64,000 nucleotides of DNA from Diplodia intermedia (GCA_021495925.1 JAKEKT010000061.1:124001-188000), one strand, 5' to 3'; counted from the first letter of the stretch, positions 43,794-55,205 are shown. Translations and numbers: made by a program. Notes: generated by a model not told the origin, from the sequence alone.

Positions 43794-46700
43794 GAAGGTG
43801 TCGATCTGATGCCCCGCGTTCTCGAAGCCGCCGGTCCAGCCGTGCTGTCCGCTATTGTTGTGCTCACCGGTGTGGTATGCACGACTTCCGCCTGGCTGGT
43901 ACCCATTACCTCCGCCTGGCTGATGAGCACCTCTTCCGCCGGGCTGGTATCCGTTACCGCCGATGATCTGGAGCTTGAGACAGCCGCAGCTGGTGCAGCG
44001 GGCGCCGTCGTCAAAGTCGCGATTCTGCTGGGCACCGCAGCTGGTGCAGTGCGTGGTGCTGTTGAAGCCTCCACCACCGGTCTGGCCACCGCCCGTCTGG
44101 CCGCCGTAACTGTGCTCGCCACTGCTGCTGCAGGTACTCGTATGGTGAGTATTGCTGCCGCAGTGCGTGCAGTGGGAGGTGGCACCAGCGTTCCAGCCGC
44201 CGGGCTGAGATGCGGTGGCGCCGCCGCAGGTCTCGGTTCGGTGGGCGCTGCTGCCGCACTTGGTGCAGCATGTGGTGTTACCAGGACCGTGAGGACCAGG
44301 TTGAGGTGCAGTGTTGCAACATCCTTCGGTGTGGTGGTCCTTGCTGCCACACTTGCCACAGTGGGTGGTATTTCCAGGAGGGCAGGAACCAGGCTGGGGG
44401 ACGTTCGTGCCGCAGGTCTCGGGACCGTGGGTGTTGCTTCCGCACTTGGTGCAGTTTGAGGTACTGCCAGGATGGCCGGGGACGGGCTGAGGAGGTACAT
44501 TCGTGCCGCAGGTCTCGGTGCCGTGCGTGTTGCTTCCGCACTTTGTGCAGTTGGAGGTACTGCCAGGATGGCCAGGGACTGGCTGAGGCGGTACGTTCGT
44601 GCCGCAGCCCTCGGTGTGATGATCCCGACTGCCACATTTGTTACAGCTCTTGTTCTCGTGGGACGGTTTGTTGCAACTGTCGGGATGGTGGTCCCTGCCG
44701 CCACACTTGTGACAACCCTTGTTCTCGTGCGTGGGTTTATTGCAAGCCTCTGGTCGGTGGTCCCGGCTGCCACACTTGTGACAGCTCTTGTTCTCATGGG
44801 AGGGCTTATTGCAACTCTCAGGCCTGTGGTCCTTGCCGCCACACTTGTGGCAACCACTGTTCTCGTGCGCGGGTTTGTTGCAGGCCTCGGGTCGGTGGTC
44901 CTTGCCGCCACACTTATGGCAACTCTTGTGCTCATGCGCAGGTTTGTTGCAGTTGTCACTGCGGTGTTCCTGGCTTCCACACTTGTCGCAATGTTTATTG
45001 CAATCCTTCTTCTCCTGCGGTCGCTTCTCACACTCCCTCTTCTCATGCTGGCCTCTGCCGCCGTGGCCGCCGTGGCCTCCGTGACCGCCCTGCGGCGCGC
45101 GGCTGTAAAGGACAGGCTTCTGCACTTCTCCGACATCAAGACCTCGGTCCTGGGGTGCGCTGGCGCCCACGTACGTCTGCTGCTCCCCGCCGTCGAAGCT
45201 CTTGTTCTGGGATTCGCCGTAGGCGCCGCCCGTCTGGTACGCACCGCCATCGAAGCCCTGGTTTTGTGACTCGCCGCCCCAGCCACCGGGTTGGTACGCA
45301 CCAGGCTCGAAGCCCTTGTTCTGCGGCTCGCCACTGCCGCTGCCGTAGCCGCCGCCTCCAGTCTGGTAGCCGTGGCCCGCCGCACCGCCGTCGAAGCCTT
45401 TGTTCTGGGACTCTTCTGCGCCTGCGTAGCTTCCGCCCTGGAAGCCCTGGTTCTGGAACTCGCCGCTGCTGCCCCACCCGCCACTCTGATGGCCTGCCGC
45501 CGCACCACCGCCGTCGAAGCCTTTGTTCTGGAACTCGCCCGTATAGCCCTGGAACCCCTTGTTCTGGTTTTCATAACCTCCACCTCCACCGCCGTAGCCG
45601 ATTTTCTGCAAAGGACTGTCCCAATTGCTGCCGGCTTTGTACTCGCTGCTGCCCCAACTGCTAGACCGCTGGTGCGCCGCGTAGGTGCTGCTGCTGCTGC
45701 TGGCTTGTTGGTGGTATGCACTGGTCGTCGTGTCGTAGCTGCCGGGCTGGGGAGGTTTGCCGCTGCCGTAGTCGCCGGTTTTGCGGACGGCGCCACTGTT
45801 GGCGTCCAGCCCGCCGCCGATCTGGTGTGCGTCGGGGTTGAAGCCTTTGTTTTGAGGGTCGGCGTAGGCGCTGGGGACGCTGGGGTTGTAGCCGCTGGGT
45901 TTGTTTTGCGGCGGTGGTTGTTGGGGCTTGCTGCTGGCGCAGGTTGTGCAGTGGATGCTGGTGCTGCCGCAGCTGGTGCAGTGGATGTTTTTGTTGCCGC
46001 AACTGGTGCAGTGGATGGTGTTGATGGCCGGGGTGGTGGTCAGGTTGGCCGTGTTGCTTCCGGTAGCGCCCCAGCTGCTGGACTTGTTTTCGCTGCTGCT
46101 GCTGGTGTTGTAGCTGTTGCTGGTCTGCTCGCTGTTGCGGCTGTAGCCGCTGATCTGGTGCTCGTGCTGACTGCTGCCGTAGCCGCTGCTGGTCTGGCGT
46201 TGGTGGTCGCTGGCGCTGCTGCTACCCCAGTTGCTGGTCTGCTGCTGTTGCTGCTGCTGCTGGTTCTGCTGTGCGCTGTAGTTGCTGCCATAGCTGCCGC
46301 CGGTTTGGCTTGTCCCGCTGCCACCGTAGCCCCCAACCCTGGGTGCACCGCCATCAAAGCCCTTGTTTTGAGGTTCGTTGTAACTGCCGGGCTTGTTCGA
46401 GCCGCCGCCGTACGCGCTGCCGCCACCTCCTCCCGTATACTCGGTCCTGGGCGTATTGCCACCATACGAGCTGCTCCCCCACGCACTGCTTCCATACGCA
46501 CTGGTGCTGCTGCTCTCGCTCCACTCCATCTTGCGCGACGACGCCGACGCCGACGCCGACGTGCTACTCCCCCAAGCACTCGACGTACTTCCGCCATACG
46601 CACTATCCCTCTTCTTCTCCACCGCGCCGCCGCCACCGCCATACCCCGCACCCTCGTAATCTGGCTTGGGCGTAACGGCGCCGTACCCGGATTTCTGCGC

Positions 46701-48387
46701 ACCACCGTACCCAGCGACCTGCATCTCCTCCACCCGTCGCGGCGCCTCGACCACCCTCACCGCCAGCGACGAGCCGCTGTAGTTGAAGCACTGCGCCCCC
46801 CTCACATCCCTCGGCTGCATCGCCTTCGGTATGTTTCCGAACCCACCCTGCTGCCCCTGCCCACCGCCGCACCCCTCCTGCCTCCGTGCCGGCGCCCGCT
46901 GCAGCGCCCACCGATAGTTCTGGTCGAACTCGGTCAAGATGGCGTTGCGGTCCTTGCTGCCCGACGTCTGCTCGAGGTGGTGCAGATCTGGATACGTGTA
47001 CCCGAAGCTGCGCGTGTCGCGCGCGTCGGCGCTGGTCCAGAACTGCACCTGGCCGTTGACGATGGCGCGGCGGAAGGGGTAGAGGTTCGTGGTCGCGGTG
47101 GGGAGGGGTGTGCCGGCCCGATCCGTGCCGACGCTGCGGTCTGGGATGAAGTCGGTGTGTAGGGCGAGCCAGATGGTGAGGAGGCGGTCGATGTTGCTGG
47201 TGTGGGTGTTAGCCCGGCGTTTGGGGGAGGGGGGGTGTGAGGGGACGGGACAGAGGAGAGTCCTCACCAATGATGCAGCCAAAACACCGGATCAAACGCC
47301 GCGACGGGGACGCGCGACATGTGCCCAGCGCCGCCAACGTTGACGTGGTACGAGCCGTGCAGGTCCTCGAGCGAGCCGCTGGTGGCGTTCGGCGCGTCCG
47401 ACAGCGCCGATGTCGCGAAGTTGCGGTAGTCAGCGTACGGCGCCGACTCGATGAGGTCGAGCATGATGCGCAGCTCGGCCTCCCTGTCACGGTTGAGCAC
47501 GAGGTCCAGCGCGGCGAAGTCGTCGACGGCGTTGCTGCCGGGGCGCGCGTGGCGGACGGTGTGCGTCTGCGCGACGGTGAAGCTCGTGCCGGGTGCCTTG
47601 CCCGCTGCTTCGGTGGCTTCCATGAGCGCCCATTCGCTAGGGGGGATGCTGCCTTTGGTGGGGAAGACGAAGGTCTTGAGCGGGTTGTCCATGGGGACGG
47701 CGTAGGTCTCGTCGTTGGGCTCTTGGGTTTTGGGCCTGTAGACCATCAATTGCGGCTCTTTGAGCACCGAGGGCAGGCGGAAGTCGTAGGGGAAGGAGGT
47801 TTTGCCGCCCGGCCCGATGCCCGGGAAGACGGTGGTTTTCTGCTCGCGCGGATGGAAGTAGTCCCAGTACGGGAGGCGGAACTTCTTGGCCGCGATGCGG
47901 TATTTGGGATCGTCGAACTGGGCGGCGAGTTGCTCCATGGTGTTGTAGATGGTTTGCTGGCATGATGGTTAGATGTGCTATCTTGCATGGAAACATAGAC
48001 CTACCTCCATCATGGCCAAGTAAGGCCGATGCCATGTCGGGAAAAGGATTGAATCGTGGGTGCAGTAGCCACCGATCTTGTCTGTATCTCCACGAACATT
48101 GTCCCATTCTTGCTTAGGAAGCCCATGTATACCTGAGCATGTCAGCTGTGATCGTGTAAAGGAGTGAGTGGCGATCAGAGAGCAAGACCGGCTATTTGGA
48201 AGTATGACATCTTGTCTTGCCAGCCTCCGTAATCTTTCTGCAGAGCCTCAAGCGCAAGTAAGAACAGATTGAACATGTCAGGCTCGTTCACTACGAGGTC
48301 ATCGATCTCACGACGCGGTTGGACGTCTGAAGCCGACTTGAGGCCGACGACGACGCCGTAAGCTTGGGCGTACGCCAGGGAAGTCAT
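42846..48387 (-). CDS. giant tyrosinase with inserted low-complexity and CCHC zinc-knuckle region
   Basis: Type-3 copper monooxygenase/oxidase of phenols, predicted 1,720 aa from complement(42846..43016, 43164..43479, 43537..47196, 47268..47956, 48005..48132, 48189..48387). CuA histidines are in AGIHGLP, YCTHDSIL and PTWHRPYL, the Cys two before the second His being the usual thioether partner. CuB is in SLEDLHGSYHVNVGGAGHM and FWLHHCNIDR. The central domain ends near residue 495 with an SGSSLAVRV stretch. A typical C-terminal tyrosinase domain resumes near residue 1,545 (LVLNWYIDTEVNK, then ALNGAFTLYFFIG) and runs to the end. Between them lies about 1,035 residues: a Gly/Ser/Tyr/Gln-rich part with QNKGF repeats, CxxC pairs, eleven CCHC knuckles (residues 1075-1361) and a Gly/His/Asn tail. 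Reading frame is continuous across the 3.66 kb exon 4, so this is not two genes. No signal peptide. Ordinary fungal tyrosinases are about 550-700 aa. Confidence 0.92.
43761..43796. repeat. (GTT)n microsatellite encoding poly-Asn
   Basis: Twelve GTT units inside exon 4 of the tyrosinase, read on the minus strand as an Asn run in the Gly/Asn-rich tail of the insert. Confidence 0.9.
44130..44990 (-). repeat. eleven tandem CCHC zinc-knuckle units within the tyrosinase
   Basis: C-x2-C-x4-H-x4-C is repeated eleven times without a missing ligand (first CDKCGSQEHRSDNC, last CTHCGSNTHHTSTC). The first five repeats form a 23-residue (69 nt) unit with the spacer NKP[AST]HE[NH]; the middle ones use a 32-residue (96 nt) unit with a GTNVPPQPVPGHPGSTSN-type spacer. 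The array therefore grew by at least two kinds of internal duplication. Extra CTSCG pairs follow. Confidence 0.95.
45187..46372 (-). repeat. nine QNKGF repeats in a Gly/Ser/Tyr/Gln-rich tract
   Basis: Copies of [FSPN]-Q-N-[KQ]-[GS]-F followed by DGG, QGG, EPG or NPD recur nine times, spaced by Gly/Tyr/Ser/Gln stretches (YGSS, YQTGG, QQQQ). The composition resembles prion-like, phase-separating tracts of RNA-binding proteins. Confidence 0.9.
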
Positions 48388-49779
48388 GGTGGGCAGTAGA
48401 GGGACATGTGCTCGATGCGATAGGAGAGAGGTACGCTCAGTTGAGTCATGGGAATAACAACGCTTGGACGAGCTTATATAGACGTTTGCACCAGCTAGAA
48501 ACGCGCACCGCCCCAAATGGAACACAGCAAAGATAGCAGGTTTTTCGGGATGCCATTTCTCAGCTTTAACAGTAGCGCATATAATTACTGCTCGTCTTCG
48601 ATAGTCTGCATGGCGAGTGGCTGCATACTTCAACTGTTTGCGGAAACAGTGGCTGCTTACACCTTTCCTTTAAAGAATACTTCAGCCAGCCAGGCTTCTA
48701 GACTTCGACCCGTGTGTTTCACGTGGACAACGGTTGGAGGTTCCAGTGGCTGGGGAAAAGTACATCCGACAGGCTAGTTGCGGGTCCTTCCTATCGTCAA
48801 CGAGCTGAGACTCACCGGAATCCTCTGGCACAAAGTGCGGGGAAGAAGGGAGTCTTGAAAGCACGGAACGAGGCACCACTTGCACTTAGTAATATTGCCA
48901 AGGGAGCTGTGTCAGCGGCACTAGGTAGATTCCGCTGTACCCCACCCCGCACCAGCCGTGCCGTTCGCACCGGTGGCAAGCCCGACCCGATCGACCCGAG
49001 GCGCAACGCTAGCCGGATCTGGAAAGATGTCAACCCTCAGCAGCGATAACCTTTGCCTAGTGCACGTCTTGAGCCTGTTTCCGTAGAATCTCACATGAAC
49101 GAAGACCGAAGCTGCCGTAGCTTTTGTACCACTGTCTCCAGTCTGCACCTCGGACGTGGGTCCGTCGTTCGAACCTGCAGCTTCGCAGCGAGGATTCCAA
49201 CGAGCCAGAACTTCCCGAGCCGTGGTTCCGGCGACTTCGCTAGGATGAGAGCGATATAGTCACGGAGGCTGAAGGATCTACCCTTGCCGCGGTTGCCTGG
49301 ATCACAACACAGCCGCCCCCGCTTGCCATGGATGAGCGGGAGGAAATGGATATGTTGGCGACTGAGTTTACCTAGCGAGAGACGGGGCTGGGAATTTAAT
49401 AATTCCGAAGGTGAAGGCATGATGGTGTTTCGCTGACCCGCACGCGCTATTATCAGCCCTTTATTACCGTCTTTTCTTTCTCCTTTCCAATCGTGTGCCC
49501 CAGCACCACTGCCACGCTGATCTCCTATTTCCCTTGCGGCAAATGGCTGTAGCTGTAGATATAAGGAAGACACTCATTTCAAGATGCTAGCAGTGCCAAT
49601 TGATTTTCTTTCATCTTCCAACAGGATTCGTGTAATATGCGATTTTGTTTTGTAATACAGTAATTTTATGACCCGTGACGTGTATCTATCCTATAGATCC
49701 TAAACGAAATAAAAGAAATAAATTCCAAAGCGAAGAAGGAAAGGCTATGATTGAACAAAGGACAAGATCAGTTCACCAA
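48388..49779. other. intergenic, tyrosinase promoter
   Basis: 1.4 kb between the tyrosinase start and the stop codon of the A-T-R reductase. A TATA box is listed separately. No gene seen. Confidence 0.5.
48473..48480 (-). promoter_or_regulatory. TATA box of the tyrosinase gene
   Basis: TATATAAG on the minus strand, 86 nt upstream of the start codon at 48387, which supports that start. Confidence 0.6.
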
Positions 49780-52700
49780 CTAAAGCTTCCATCCGTCACA
49801 CCACACATCGACCCAATCCGCTCCCACCGGCTCCAAGTTCCTCAATGTTTCACTCCTCGTCACAGTCTCCTTGGTGTCCAACCTCAGCGCAGTAGCCTCT
49901 CCGTTCTCCATGGCCTTGACCTCCTCTCCCATGCCCTCGAAGAAATCCAACAGCTTGATGCCAGGACACTGTGCCGGATCGGCATCAGGCTTAGCCGCTT
50001 CATTCTCCAGCAAACGGAGCCAGTCGGCAAAGGCGACGACGGGGAACTTATCGCCGCCATCGCTGCCAGCACCCAGCCTGCGCCTCAACGCGGGCAAGAC
50101 GACATCGGGATACGAGCTCAAGCGCGGATTGACCAGATGGTCAAACTGCACAAAAGCACCATCGCTACCGCCTCCGTTGCCGGCCGCCAACGCCTGCAGG
50201 TTGTTCCTCAGGAGATCGACAACCACGTCGGCCAGCACGTCCACGGGCACCCAGTCGGCGCCGTCCATGCTGCCAATGCGCGCGGGCAGCGCGCCCAGCC
50301 ACTTGGAGGTGCGCACCAGCGACGGGAACCACTCGCGCTCGTTCCACACGCCGCCGGCGACCCGGACCGGCCCCGCAATCTGGCCTGTCCGGCACACGGC
50401 GACGGGCACGCCGCTCACGCGCGCCGCCGTCTCCAGCAGCCGCTCGCCGACGTACTTGCTCTCGCCGTAGCCGCCCGCGCTCGGCACGGCGACGTCGTGG
50501 ATGGCGGCCTCGGGCACGGCGCCGCCGTCGCCGGGCCAGTTGCGCGTGGTGTCGATGGTGCTGGTGAAGAGCACGGGAACGGGCGTGCCCCGCTTGCTGC
50601 CGCTGTCGTACGCCAGGTCGACCATGTTGCGCACGCCGTGCACGTGCGGCGCGAAGCTGCCGAGCGCCATGTTGAAGTCAACGGCCCACGCGTTGTGGAT
50701 GATGTACGACGTGTGCTCAACGAGGCGGGCGTAGGCGTCGTCAGCGAGGCCGTGGCGCGGGGCGCCGGGCGAGGTCTGCAGGTAGGAGACGCGGTCGGGG
50801 GTGAGGGCGTCGGCGGGCAGGCCGCGCGAGGTGAAGAGCTGGCGCTGCTTGGAGGCGGTGGCGGCCGGGTCGCCGCGGTTGAGGCAGTAGACGTGGGCGA
50901 TGCGCGGCGAGGTGGAGCGCAGCAGCGCGGCGAGAATGTAGGATCCGAGCGAGCCGGTGCTGCCGGTGAGGACGACGCTGACGGCATCCTGCGGGGCGGT
51001 GGTCGTGCTGACCGGGCGGCGATGCGGCAGGTCGTGGGCGTAGCGCAGGTACAGCTCCTTCATGGCCTTTGCGCGCTCCTCGGCGTTGCGCAGGCCAGCG
51101 CGGCCGTCGTCGTCGCCGCCGCCCGAAGAGGAGGCAGCGATGGCGCGGAGGGCGGAGGCCAGCTTGCGGATCGACGGGTTGGCGTAGACGAGACTCAGTG
51201 ACACCAGGTTGGGCGAGAGGGTGGCCTGCTCGGCCGCCAGCTGCGACTTCAGCTGGCGCACGACGTTCAGCACCTGCAGCGAGTCGATGCCGGCGCCGAA
51301 GAAGTCGTCGTCAGCACCGAGCTGCGTGTTGGCGACGTTGGCGAAGAGGCCCTGCAGCGCCTTCTCCGTCGACGCAACGTCGTCCGTGTCGTCGACGTGC
51401 AGCGGCAGCGCCGCCGACAGCGCGATGCTGGACCGCCCCGCGTACAGGTCCTCGATCTCAGCCGCGTACGCGGCGAGCGTGGCCTTGCGCACCACGGTGC
51501 CCTTGCCCGTGCGCACCATGGGCTTGTCGGGCGAGGTGAAGAGCACGCGGTCGCGCGAGAGGCGGGCGTGTGACGGGGCCGCCGCGTTGGCCTTCTCGAT
51601 GAATGCCGTGATGGCGGCGAGGTTCTCGCCCGGCGTGTTCTCCTTGTGCGCCTTCTCGGCGAGCTCGATCAGCGCCGCCGTCTCAAAGCGGCCGTGCCCC
51701 AGGACGACGACGCCGGAGATGTTGGGGCACTGCAGCAGCTGGCCTTCCATGGGGATGGGCACGACCTTCTCGCCGTTGGACAGCACGAGCACGTCGTCGG
51801 AGCGCGCGCGGTGCTGCCACATGTGCGGGTTCGTCGGGTGGCGCGCGTACAGGTCCTTGGTGTGGTACTCGGCCTCGTCCGGGAAGGTGCTGAAGGTCGA
51901 GTGGAAGCGGTCCGTGTCGGGGTCGCGCACGATGACCATCTCGGCGAAGCCGTCGTCGGTGCGCGCGCGCATCTCGATGCCTTTCATCTGCGGCGGCACC
52001 AGCAGCCAGTTCCACTCCTTCAACGGCAGGAAGTTGAACGGCGGAATCGCATTCTCCGTGGTGCCGAGCAGGTTGACCACCTGCGTGTGCTTGCTGACGA
52101 TGTCGCCGAGATCCTGCGAAAGCGGCCCTGTGGCAAGTCAGTCGGGGCACGCACACAGACAGAGCAAAGGAACACCCTACCTCCGGCGAACATGACGTAG
52201 CGCAGCCTCTCCATCTTGGCCATTATCTTCTGTTCGCGGGCCACGTCTTCGATGATGGATGGCGGCAGGAACATCCAGTCGAACTGAACATGGTCCAGCA
52301 TCGTCTCCACCAATCCCACGTTCAGCGGCGCGCCCAGCGGCGCATACACGACGTGGAGATCAAAGTAAACCGTGACAAACAGGTTCCACATCATGCCCGC
52401 AGCCTGTCGCCCAAATATCAGCAAGGAAGCTCAATCAAGCCTCGGACCACTCACATGGAAACACGGCATCGGGTTGAACACAACCGACCCCTCGCTCGCC
52501 CGGAGCGCATCCCTCACCCCTTCTCCCGCATCCTCAACCAGATGATGAGCGTCCAACGACGCCATGGACGCATTCGTAATGATAATCGGCTTCGGCGGGC
52601 CCGTCGAGCCCGACGAATGCAACACGACAATCGGGTCGTCACGGGCCTCCTCCCACGACTTGTCGTACGGAAACCGCTCGACGTCGCCAGCCTCGTCCAG

Positions 52701-53165
52701 CAGCTCGGTCAGGCTGGGCGCGGTGAGGCAGCGCATCCGCCGCGCCTCGAGGATGCCCTGGACCAGGTTGCTGCGCGGGCCGCGTAGCAGCACGCTGCAC
52801 TTGGTGTGGTCGAACAGGTACAGCTGCGCGTCGATGCTGTTCCGCGGCGACGGGAGCAGCAGCTTGTACCCCGTCTTGGCGCACGCCAGCACGAGCACAT
52901 AGTACAGCGGCCCGTTGAGCCCGATGAAGGCGATGGTCGGGAAGGTGCCCGCCGCGGGCGTGCCGAGCGTGCGCGTGAGCCACCACGACGCCTTGTCGAC
53001 GCTGCGGGCCAGCGCACGCCATGTGACTTGCTGCGCGGCTGCGGTCTCGGGGTTGGCGGCGGATTTGGGGAGCGTGCAGTAGATGCCGGTGGGGTTGGTG
53101 GCGGCCTTTTGTTCGACGAGGGAGACGATGAGGCGGCGGCCGTAGGGGGGCGTGGTGGAGGACAT
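49780..53165 (-). CDS. NRPS-like A-T-R adenylate-forming reductase
   Basis: Activates a carboxylic acid with ATP, loads it onto a phosphopantetheine arm and reduces it to an aldehyde or alcohol with NADPH. 1,093 aa from complement(49780..52127, 52181..52403, 52455..53165). Adenylation domain, residues 1-560: A3 box LHSSGSTGPPKPI, later GTTENAIPPFN and DDVLVLSNGEKVVP. Carrier domain near residue 650: FFGAGIDSLQVLNVVRQL, with Ser as the pantetheine site. Thioester reductase domain to the C-terminus: VVLTGSTGSLGSYILAALL (NADPH binding) and YGESKYVGERLLE (catalytic Tyr and Lys). No condensation domain, so it does not make peptides alone. Lies upstream of the tyrosinase on the same strand, so a joint phenolic pathway is possible. 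A-T-R enzymes of the Aspergillus flavus lna/lnb clusters use L-tyrosine, but substrate here cannot be read by eye. Confidence 0.93.
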
Positions 53166-54174
53166 GGTGCGTCACTGCTGCTTGCAGATGGCTTTGGTGG
53201 TCTCTGGATCCGAGAGACCATGGCCTTCTTATACAGACCGCACTGGCAAGGCCGACTCGCACGACGAGGTGTCCGAGGACGAGATGCGGGATGACGCGAC
53301 TGCGCGGGCCGCCACTCTGGAACGGGAGTGGCGTTGATGCATGCGCGAATCGCGTCGGTGGTTGAGGGATTAAACTTGAGCCTATCCAGATCTACTTCGG
53401 CCGACGCTGGCCTGTCGTGCTCTCCAACGGCGCGAGCGGCACTGGCTCGGGCCCAGCCGAACGCGCCCCGAGCCACGGCCACACTCCCGACTGTCGCTCC
53501 CGGCCCATGCCCGCGACTCAGGCGCCACGCAAAGCCGCCGACTAAGCGACTGATTAAGCAAATCCTTGCCGAGGTCTCCGCCCCGGATCTTGAGCCCGGC
53601 AGACGCTTGGCCTTCCACAATCCATGTACGGACTGTAGTCCGGCAAACAGAGGTGACGAAAATGACGTGCGCCAAGCAAAAGCCAAAGCTTAGAGGTGTA
53701 GGATGCGCACAACGATTGAGGCAACACCTGCTTTGTACCTACTTGGTAGGATGCCAGCACTACGTCTCTACTTTTTCTTGTCCTTGAGTGGTGATAAGGA
53801 AGAGCTCATTATCTTCACTAATTAATATCTTTACGAAACTATTCTCATTCGACCGAAACAAGGGGCAAACACACTTCCCTCCTGGTCATCACCCCGCCTT
53901 CACTTTCACAAGCCTCAGCTCGCCCGTCTCGACCCTCGCCAACCTCATCTTCATCCCCCTCGCCAATGCATCCATCTCCTCCCGCCTATCAATGCCACTC
54001 AAACCATCTCCATCCGAGCCAATCACGCCACGGAACACCAGTGGCATTGACCCTGTCTGTCTGTCAAATGTCGCCCGCTGCTACCGGCTGTTGAATTGTG
54101 GGTAGAACAGATGAATTGGTACTCCTGTTGGAGGAGCGGCATGAGGAGCGGTAGGGATGACCCCGGGAGGTCGC
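53166..54174. other. promoter of the A-T-R reductase and spacer
   Basis: About 1.0 kb with no supported gene. Frames near 53382-53693 on both strands are shadows of each other without domains. Confidence 0.45.
53228..53234 (-). promoter_or_regulatory. TATA-like element of the A-T-R reductase
   Basis: GTATAAG on the minus strand, about 65 nt upstream of the start codon at 53165. Confidence 0.45.
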
Positions 54175-54530
54175 TTATATACCCTGCTCCTCGATTACTA
54201 AGCCATCTACTACTGCAACCCTCATATTGCAACACCGGCTGACCATCAAACTAGCCGCTAGAAAACCTGCGCCAAGCAAGGACATTAGCGCGGGGAAAAC
54301 GAACCATCCCCAGTGGACTTCAGCGTATATCTCGGTAGAGAATGCAGTACCTTCGCGCGGCATCGAGTTCGATCCGAGAGCATGATAGTGAACGTCATTG
54401 CATCGGTGATGGCGGTAATGGCGGCGGTGGTGTTGCCGAGTGTGAGCAGGGTCAGGCCAAGGTAGAAGAAGGATGCGCTCTTAGAGTACATGTTGGTCAT
54501 TTGCTTGATTTCGAAGTAATATGTCATGTA
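54175..54530 (-). pseudogene. 3' fragment of a DUF3176-like membrane-protein gene, frameshifted
   Basis: Two overlapping minus-strand frames reconstruct the end of a fungal DUF3176-type protein (family from memory). The first, 54527 down to about 54360, reads ALTDAM-like ITAITDAMTFTIMLSD. The second, about 54363 down to 54175, reads REGTAFSTEIYAEVHWGWFV then FPALMSLLGAGFLAASLMVS, the last transmembrane helix with its conserved 'ET.V.V.W.W...P' lead. A frameshift near 54360 separates them, and no intron fits. Everything 5' of 54530 is missing, replaced by sequence that runs into the AT-rich island. RIP-mutated copies of this same sequence occur inside the island. Confidence 0.65.
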
Positions 54531-54827
54531 CTGTTAGATTGCTTGGGTGTCAATTGTTGCGATGGGAAATTGATCGATAATCGACATGTTCGGCTCGGAA
54601 GCAGCGTTAAGACCAACGGTGCCATATTTTTATAAACCGTTACCGCGTACGTCTTAACCCTTTAGTATTTCTATTTTATCGACTATATAGTCGCCTATAA
54701 TATCTCTTATCTTAAGATGTTTAAGTAGGTGTTAGCACTAGCCGGAATTAAGAATAGTACTCTTATATATATTTATTATTAGATTTTTAGTAGTGTTTAG
54801 TAAGAAGTATTATATTAATATAAGAAG

Positions 54828-54915
54828 CGAAGAAAAGACGATTCTAAAGGTCGCTTTATACTCTACTTATATAACTAAGCTATCTATTTACTATATTTTA
54901 ATATCTCTTTACTAT
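54828..54915. repeat. RIP-mutated copy A of the DUF3176-like 3' fragment
   Basis: Matches the less mutated sequence at about 54140-54235 in the same orientation, sharing GGTCGCTT, CTAAGC and ATCTA blocks. Most differences are C to T or G to A. Confidence 0.65.
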
Positions 54916-55116
54916 CGTAATTTTTTAGAAAATCTTTATATATTATTATAAAGTATATTTTAAGATATTCGTATTTTACTTATAGATAAACTTAAGAACG
55001 TTACTTAGCTCTTTTAATAAAACTAAAATACTTACTATAGTTATTATATTAGAATTTAAATAAATAAGAATATATTTATATATCTATTAAAAATAAGATA
55101 TAAAAAGTAATAAAGA

Positions 55117-55205
55117 ACTATTTTAAAAATCGCTTATATATTCTACTTCTTAATAACTAAGCTATCTACTACTATAAACGCTTATATTTTAATATATCTT
55201 CTTTA
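55117..55205. repeat. RIP-mutated copy B of the DUF3176-like 3' fragment
   Basis: Same orientation as 54140-54235. Shares TCGCTTATATA and ATCTACTACT. In the 17 nt that follow the first block, nearly all mismatches are C/T or G/A. Confidence 0.72.

Noticed and set aside
45291..47162. 623-codon open frame on the plus strand opposite the tyrosinase (and a 484-codon one at 44210-45664)
   Set aside because: Both are shadows of the low-complexity, G/C-biased codons of the real minus-strand exon. They have no domains and abnormal composition.
43533..47282. Possibility that the giant tyrosinase is two fused gene predictions or an annotation artefact
   Set aside because: The copper-domain continuation and the C-terminal tyrosinase domain are in the same uninterrupted frame, and flanking exons supply the missing parts at both ends with correct phases.
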